From: Fremontodendron californicum
Lineage: Eukaryota > Streptophyta > Magnoliopsida > Malvales > Malvaceae
Direction of reading: 5' to 3'
Assembly (NCBI GenBank): GCA_030761205.1
Contig: JAULJL010000028.1
Location: forward strand, 16,047,001-16,111,000
Length of the DNA: 64,000 nucleotides
Part shown: positions 58,802-64,000 of the stretch, piece after piece
Numbering within the stretch: position 1 is the stretch's first letter
How the letters are laid out: each line of letters opens with the position of its first letter
The notes under the pieces: model-generated
The model's database searches: none
What the model saw: only the letters and a program-made list of their open reading frames with translations
Told to the model about the DNA's origin: nothing
Translations under genes and position numbers: made by a program

Positions 58802-59760
58802 GCAAATGAACTCCAAAAATTCTGAAAATTTGCAAATCTCATTTTTAAATTATTTGGAAGAGATTTGCGAAATAAAATCTTGATTCGGAGTTCGTTTGCA
58901 AAATGGCCAAATCCCGGACCTCTTTTGTAGTAATTCAAAAAGGAAAATCCCAGAGAAATAGCAAATGAGCTCCAAATATTATGAAATTTTGCAAATATCA
59001 TTTTTAAATTATTTGAAAGATATTGGTGAAATAAAATCTTGATTCGGAGTTCGTTTGCAAAATGGCCAAATCCCGGGCTTCTTATGTAGTAATTCAAAAA
59101 GGAAAATCCCGAAAAATAGCAAATGAGCTCCAAATCTTTTGAAATTTTGCAAATCTCATTTTTAAATTATTTTAAAGAGATTGGAGAAATAAAATCTTGA
59201 TTCGGAGTTCGTTTTCAAAATGGCCAAATCCCGGGCCTCCTATGCAATAATTCAAGAAGAAAAATCCCGAAAAAATAGCAAATGAACTCCAAAAATTTAG
59301 AAATTTTGCAAATATCATTTTTAAATTATTTTAAATAGATTGGCAAAAGAAAATCTTGATTCGGAGTTCGTTTGCAAAATGGCCAAATCCCGGGCCTCCT
59401 ATGTAATAATTCAAGCAGATAAATCCCGAAAAAATACCAAATGAGCTCCAAAAATTATGAAAACTTCCAGATCACACTTTTAAATTATTTGAAAGAGATT
59501 GGTGAAGAAAAATATTTATTTGGAGCTCATTTAAAAAATGGTAAAATATGGGGGCATAAAAGGGCATTTTTGGAAGAAAAAATCCAAATAAATAGCAAAC
59601 GAACTCGGATAATTTTGAAAACTTCCAGAACTCAATGTTTTATTATTTTGGAAGTATTAAAAAAATAAAAATTGAATTTGGAGTCCGTTTGATATTTATT
59701 TGCATCTGGGGGGCAAACGATCATTTCACCCAAACAACTGAAAATTGCTTCTTTGGGCCT
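58802..59760 (+). repeat. Six tandem modules of about 160 bp in a solo LTR
   Basis: Units start at GCAAATGA(A/G)CTCC near 58802, 58961, 59119, 59278, 59437 and 59595, spaced 157-160 bp. They correspond to the four modules at 48890-49530. The long minus-strand frame across them (58555-59133) exists because the repeat lacks stops in one frame and is not a gene. Confidence 0.85.
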
Positions 59761-62429
59761 TTCAAAAAATCAGACTTGGGCTGGAAAAGAGAAGTGCTGG
59801 CCTGCCAAGGCTCAAAGGAAAGAGGAAGCTTCTGATTTTTCAATCAAATGGCCAAGAATTAAGAGTTAGTTAGAGATTCTTTTTGATCAAGCCATGGTGA
59901 TTAAGCCACATAGGCCAAGGGAGAGTGTCAACATTATTCTTGAATAGCTGTAATTATGGACAACTGCCATGCTAATCTAAGGGTGGTAATTTCATGATTT
60001 TTTATCTTGAATTATTAGCCATTTGATGGAAATCGGTTAGAACCAAAATGACAACATCCTAGCTCACTAAAGGGGGGTTCGGCCAGCACTATTAGGAGGT
60101 TCAGAATTTTCATTTTCAGACTAGATTCTTTAATATTTCTCTTAGTTTTTCTTACTTTTTATCTCCTTGGTTGAAAGCAAAAAAGAAAAAGTTTAGAAAA
60201 AAAAGGAAAGTTTGAAGAGATAAAGCTTGAAATATAGCTTCTTGAGGTTGCTCTTGAGCACCAACTCTTGCAATTTCTTGATTTTCCATTGTTATTTTTG
60301 CTATTTTGATTACTATTTGGTGAGTTTATTTTTTAAATAAATGTTTTTTTATTGTTCTTCTTAAGTTCTTTCTTCATTTCTTTATTAAATATTTTTTACA
60401 ATTTTTTTTACAATTTCTCACCATGGCCGAATGACCTACATTCTTTCTTGAGGTTGCTGTTTTGTTTATTTCATCATGATATTATTGTTATTTTCTTTTA
60501 TCTTGATGTTTTAAGTGTTATTCTACTTCATGCTTGAGTCATATTTTAATTTGGTTGCTTTGTTTGTTGCCATTTATGATTTAAATATCATGTTCTTGCA
60601 TTTTTAATTTTCTGTTTTCATAATGTTTAAATTTGTTGATGTTTTAGATTTAGTATATCAAGTGTTTGTGAAAATGTTTGTGTGGAGTTTGCATGATTTG
60701 AGTTTTATATTTTAGTTGAGCATGTTAATATATCAAGTGTTTGTGAAAATGCTTGTTTGGTTTTAGTATTTCTACTTTGTGTTTGCATGTTTTGAGTGTT
60801 ATATTTTAGTTGAGCATGTTAGTATATCAAGTGTTTGTGAAAATGCCATGCTTGTTGGAGCTTGAGGCCATTCGGCTACTCCATGTGTTTTGCATTGTGT
60901 GTTGCATTTTTACCATGTTAGTTGGTAGGTTTTGCATTTGCATGACATTTGATTTAGTTTTGCATGTTAGTATACCAAATGTTTGTGAAAATGTCATGCT
61001 TGTTAGGAACCATAGGCCATTCGGTCACCCCTTGAATTTTAGCACTGTATGTGCATTCTTGCCATGTTAGTTGATAAGTTAGCATTTGCATGATATTTGG
61101 TTGAGTTTTTGGTTTAAGCATGCTTTGTGTTTGTGAAAATGCCATGCATATTTTAGTTATTAGGTTTGGTTTATTTGCCATGCATGTTCATGCATTTTAG
61201 ATCTAGGTTGCATTAAATGTCATGCAAGTTCATTTAGGTCTAGGTCACTATATGGATGCCATGCATTTTTTAATGACATTTAGGTTTAAGCTCAAGCATT
61301 TCATGCATCATATTTGCTGTAATTTTTCATGCATTTCATGTTCATGCCACTTGAATAATGACTTAAGCCAATTAATGGTTCAAAGTCATGCTCTCTTGAG
61401 CACACTTGTGGAAAATTAAAGTTTGTCAAATTGATTATTCTACCTTTGTGATTTTTTTTACTTAGCCAATTTTTATCTAACTTTCAAAAAGTCCTAGCTA
61501 CTGTTTGTGAGTCTTAAATATTTTTACTTTGATTTTTAAATGATTTTATCAAAGGCAAAAATGTATTTTGGCAAAGCAGTTTTTTTTTTTTTCACCCAGT
61601 ACTCATACTTTCCTGATTTTTCTGGGAATTCATATTTAATCAGAAAATTAAGCTGATTTTTTCCCATGTATTTTTACATGTCTTGAGTCTCCAGTATTTT
61701 TTTTTTTGAATTTTTTGAATTTTTAAAAATAGGATAAAAAATCGTGGCTTAAAATTGGACAGTGGAGTCAGAATTGAATTTAAAGAAAAAATCATTTTTC
61801 TGTTTTGGTTAAGTTACTTAGAGGGGGCTGATTAGGAAGGTTAGCTACTGACTTAGGGTAGTTTCTAAGCCTTTTTAAACTCTAAAAATGATTTTTTAAG
61901 TCCCGGGTTAAGGGTAGTCAAGTCCGGATTTTTTAAACTTAGGAAATTAGAGCCATTTTAAAAAAGATTTAGCCCAGTTTTTATTTTTAATTCAAGCTTT
62001 TCAAAATTGTTTTCAAACAATCACAAAGTATTTTGGTTTTAGAATATTTAATTTGACATATTTTTCTAAGGTAGCCGGATATCTTTTTAGATATACGGAT
62101 TTCCTTAATTAAAGGAAAAAATACATTTTCATGCATTGCATTTTCCATATTCATGCATTTTATATAATATGTGATTTTTGCTATGATAATTTCTATGATA
62201 TTGATATGATTTTGATTTATGTTATATTGTTTATTATATGATTTGAAATATTTCATGATATCCTATGCTTTTCATTTAATTATTATTATTTTGTTGTTAT
62301 ATTATTTAGCATATACTATGTTCATGCATTATTATTTTCATTTCCATGCATATTATATGATAGTATTATTTTATATTCCATGTCATTTAAATTATATGCC
62401 ATATCATCTATATTTGCCATGTCATTTAA

Positions 62430-62650
62430 ATTATGTCATTTCATATAGAATATATTATGTTACCTAGGTTATTTTATTTCATATAGAATATATTATGTCA
62501 CCTAGGTCATTTCATTTCATTTAGAATATATCATATGACTTAGGATATTACATTTCATATAGAATATATTATGTTACCTAGGTCATTTCATTTAGAATAT
62601 ATCATGTAACTTAAGATATTTCATTTCATTTAGAATATGCTAAGGCATTT
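62430..62650 (+). repeat. AT-rich minisatellite in the second solo LTR
   Basis: About six units with 'catttcat', '(a/t)tagaatatatta' and 'tg(t)(t/c)acctagg', spaced roughly 35-45 bp. The solo LTR at 48188 lacks this expansion. Confidence 0.75.
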
Positions 62651-63445
62651 AAATTATATCATGTCATTTAGGATGCATTATATTATTTAGATTTTGTCAT
62701 GTCATTTTATTTATTTATGTCATGCATATACATATTCATATCTTTTAAAATGTTTTCAAAAAAATAATGATTTTTCAATAAAAAATAAAGATATTTCCGA
62801 GTTAAAATAATTCATGAGTTCTCTACCGGGTTTGCTGGAGGGAATATCATCAATTATCATTAATAAAGGAATATCTTTCTTTCAAAAAAAAAAACACAGA
62901 ATGATTCATAAAGTTTTCCAAAAATAATAAAAATTTCTATATTTTCCCACGTTTGTTTGGGAATATAGGAAAATTTTGAATTTATAAATTCCAGATCATT
63001 TCAATTAAAAATGGAATTATTTTTCTTTAAATTGGGAATTAACTTGAAATACTAAATTTAAAACCGATTTTTTACCGAGACTTGAGATAACACACGATTA
63101 ATAAGGTACCGATTTATACGGGCGTTGTGGGGGTGCTAATCCTTCCCCACACGTAACCGACTCTCGAACCCGTTTTTTTTTATTTCTCTGGTTTAAACGT
63201 AGACTTGAAATTGATTTTAAAAATGTTTTAATTAAATTTTAAAATATTTTATAAAACCGGTTTTAATAGGTGGCCGATCACACCTAGCTAAAAAAGATTG
63301 GTGGCGGCTCCATGTCTTTTTTAAGGTCACCTTCATTTTTCTAGAGGAATTAAGTCGACTTTTTTTCGGTTTTTTTTAATGTCACGCTTAACGAATAATA
63401 AAGTCTTGCTATGAGACTTGTTATTTTTTAGGTTGCGACAAACGC

Positions 63446-64000
63446 AATTCAATATTATTGAAATTTAAATAAAATTACCTTAATAAGTATATTCTCACAA
63501 AAAATCACAAGCTCGAAAAAGATCATGCAAAAATTGTATAATATATAAATATTAAAAATTAGTATATGCAAAATTAAAACAACATAAATATAAATTCAAA
63601 AGAGGAAAAAAGAAAAGAAAAAAAAGGAAATTGGATAACATAAATAAAAAATAGAAAAAAAATTAGCAAGGATAGAAAAAATTACCAAGGAAAAATTAGG
63701 GAGACGGGAGGACCTACCTAACAACCGGATCTGGGTCAGACCGGTAGGAAAAAGGAAGGAAAAGGAGGTGGAAAAAGGAAAGTTAAATAAAAGAAAGGAG
63801 AAGAGAGAGGAAAGAGAAAAGATAAGAGAGAGGGGAAGCGTCAGAAGACGAAGGGGTGCCGAACGGAGAGGGAAGGGATGCACAAGGGTTGAGGGGCCTG
63901 GGTCGGCGGAGGGAGAGGGAGGGGGGTTGGGGCATGGTGGAGAAAAGAGAGAAGAAGAGAAAAGAGAGATTATAACCTGAGAATTCGTATTAGCGACAGA
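63446..64000 (-). other. CACTA 5' region up to the window edge
   Basis: AT-rich at 63446-63600, then a purine-rich stretch (63600-63960) that could be the 5' UTR/promoter side of the CACTA transposase. Open frames on both strands there are low-complexity. The final bases resemble, inverted, the left subterminal sequence. Confidence 0.45.

Larger units (their letters stand above)
58181..63440 (+). mobile_element. Giant solo LTR, Tat/Ogre-like, 5260 bp
   Basis: It starts TGTAGACACT, ends GGTTGCGACA, and is flanked by a perfect 5-bp duplication AACGC (58176-58180, 63441-63445). It is collinear with the solo LTR at 48188-52778 along its length. It differs by six instead of four 160-bp modules, a single copy of the 214-bp block, and an extra AT-rich minisatellite at about 62430-62650. 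It has no internal retroelement domain. Inserted in the CACTA 5' region independently of the other copy. Confidence 0.87.
40028..64000 (-). mobile_element. Degenerate CACTA (En/Spm) transposon, interrupted, runs past the window
   Basis: The left terminus CACTACGAGAGGGAGAG begins at 40028, preceded by GTA (3-bp target site). Subterminal repeats with 'tcgacg' and 'cgtcgaaaa' words fill 40060-40250. TNPA-like and TNPD-like remnants follow on the minus strand. Two later insertions split the 5' part: the retrotransposon at 46054-58015 and the solo LTR at 58181-63440. The pieces 58016-58180 and 63446-64000 are therefore its 5' region. The last bases (63975-64000) read, inverted, TCTGTCGCTAATAC, resembling the subterminal sequence at 40119-40146, so the right terminus is probably just outside the window. 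Confidence 0.8.

Noticed and set aside
58555..59133. 192-codon minus-strand frame with repeated GFGHFANEL words
   Set aside because: It is produced by the 160-bp tandem modules of a solo LTR; the same occurs at 48908-49213. No start context or family match.
63596..63980. Ser/Leu/Phe and Arg/Glu-rich frames near the right edge
   Set aside because: Purine-rich low-complexity DNA in the CACTA 5' region; no start or domain support.
1..64000. CRISPR arrays, bacterial operons, rRNA genes or organellar inserts
   Set aside because: No regularly spaced identical repeats with unique spacers, no rRNA-like or plastid-like coding blocks were seen; regular repeats here are transposon-internal tandem arrays.

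Overview
This window is plant nuclear DNA, most likely from a eudicot. The evidence is spliced genes with GT-AG introns, plant-type proteins, AT-rich intergenic DNA, and dense plant transposon families (CACTA, giant-LTR retrotransposons, Mutator-like and Harbinger-like MITEs). I cannot name the species. Two host genes look intact when spliced by hand. The rest is mobile DNA in various stages of decay.

Layout. 1-4690: LTR-retrotransposon remnants (a minus-strand fragment of a giant Tat/Ogre-like LTR, then a second LTR with a tRNA-Met-type primer binding site) and AT-rich tandem repeats. 4691-14454, minus strand: an 11-exon gene for a lysophosphatidic acid acyltransferase (LPAT) of 368 residues. 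Its introns hold at least eight MITEs. 14455-31445: intergenic DNA with many non-autonomous DNA transposons, several with target-site duplications I could define, and a probable Helitron 3' end at 29090 downstream of three exon-like segments. 31446-36057, plus strand: an 8-exon gene for a three-RRM protein of the RBP45/RBP47 family (427 residues). 36300-39880: nested Mutator-like elements.

40028 to beyond 64000: one degenerate CACTA (En/Spm) transposon on the minus strand. It is split by a large LTR retrotransposon (46054-58015, 6-bp target duplication TAACCT, near-identical 1.8-kb LTRs) and by a 5.26-kb solo LTR (58181-63440, duplication AACGC). The retrotransposon itself contains a 4.59-kb solo LTR of the same giant family (48188-52778, duplication CTAAT). 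After that insert is removed, its internal region has no gag or pol that I can see. It carries two open frames in the element's own orientation: an intronless LOG-like gene (cytokinin riboside monophosphate phosphoribohydrolase) broken by one in-frame TGA, and a cysteine-bearing protein I do not recognise. A non-autonomous retroelement carrying these two genes is the most unusual content here.

The host genes are independent of each other: LPAT acts in membrane and storage glycerolipid synthesis, RBP45 in nuclear/cytoplasmic RNA binding. The other sequences relate to one another as layers of transposition.
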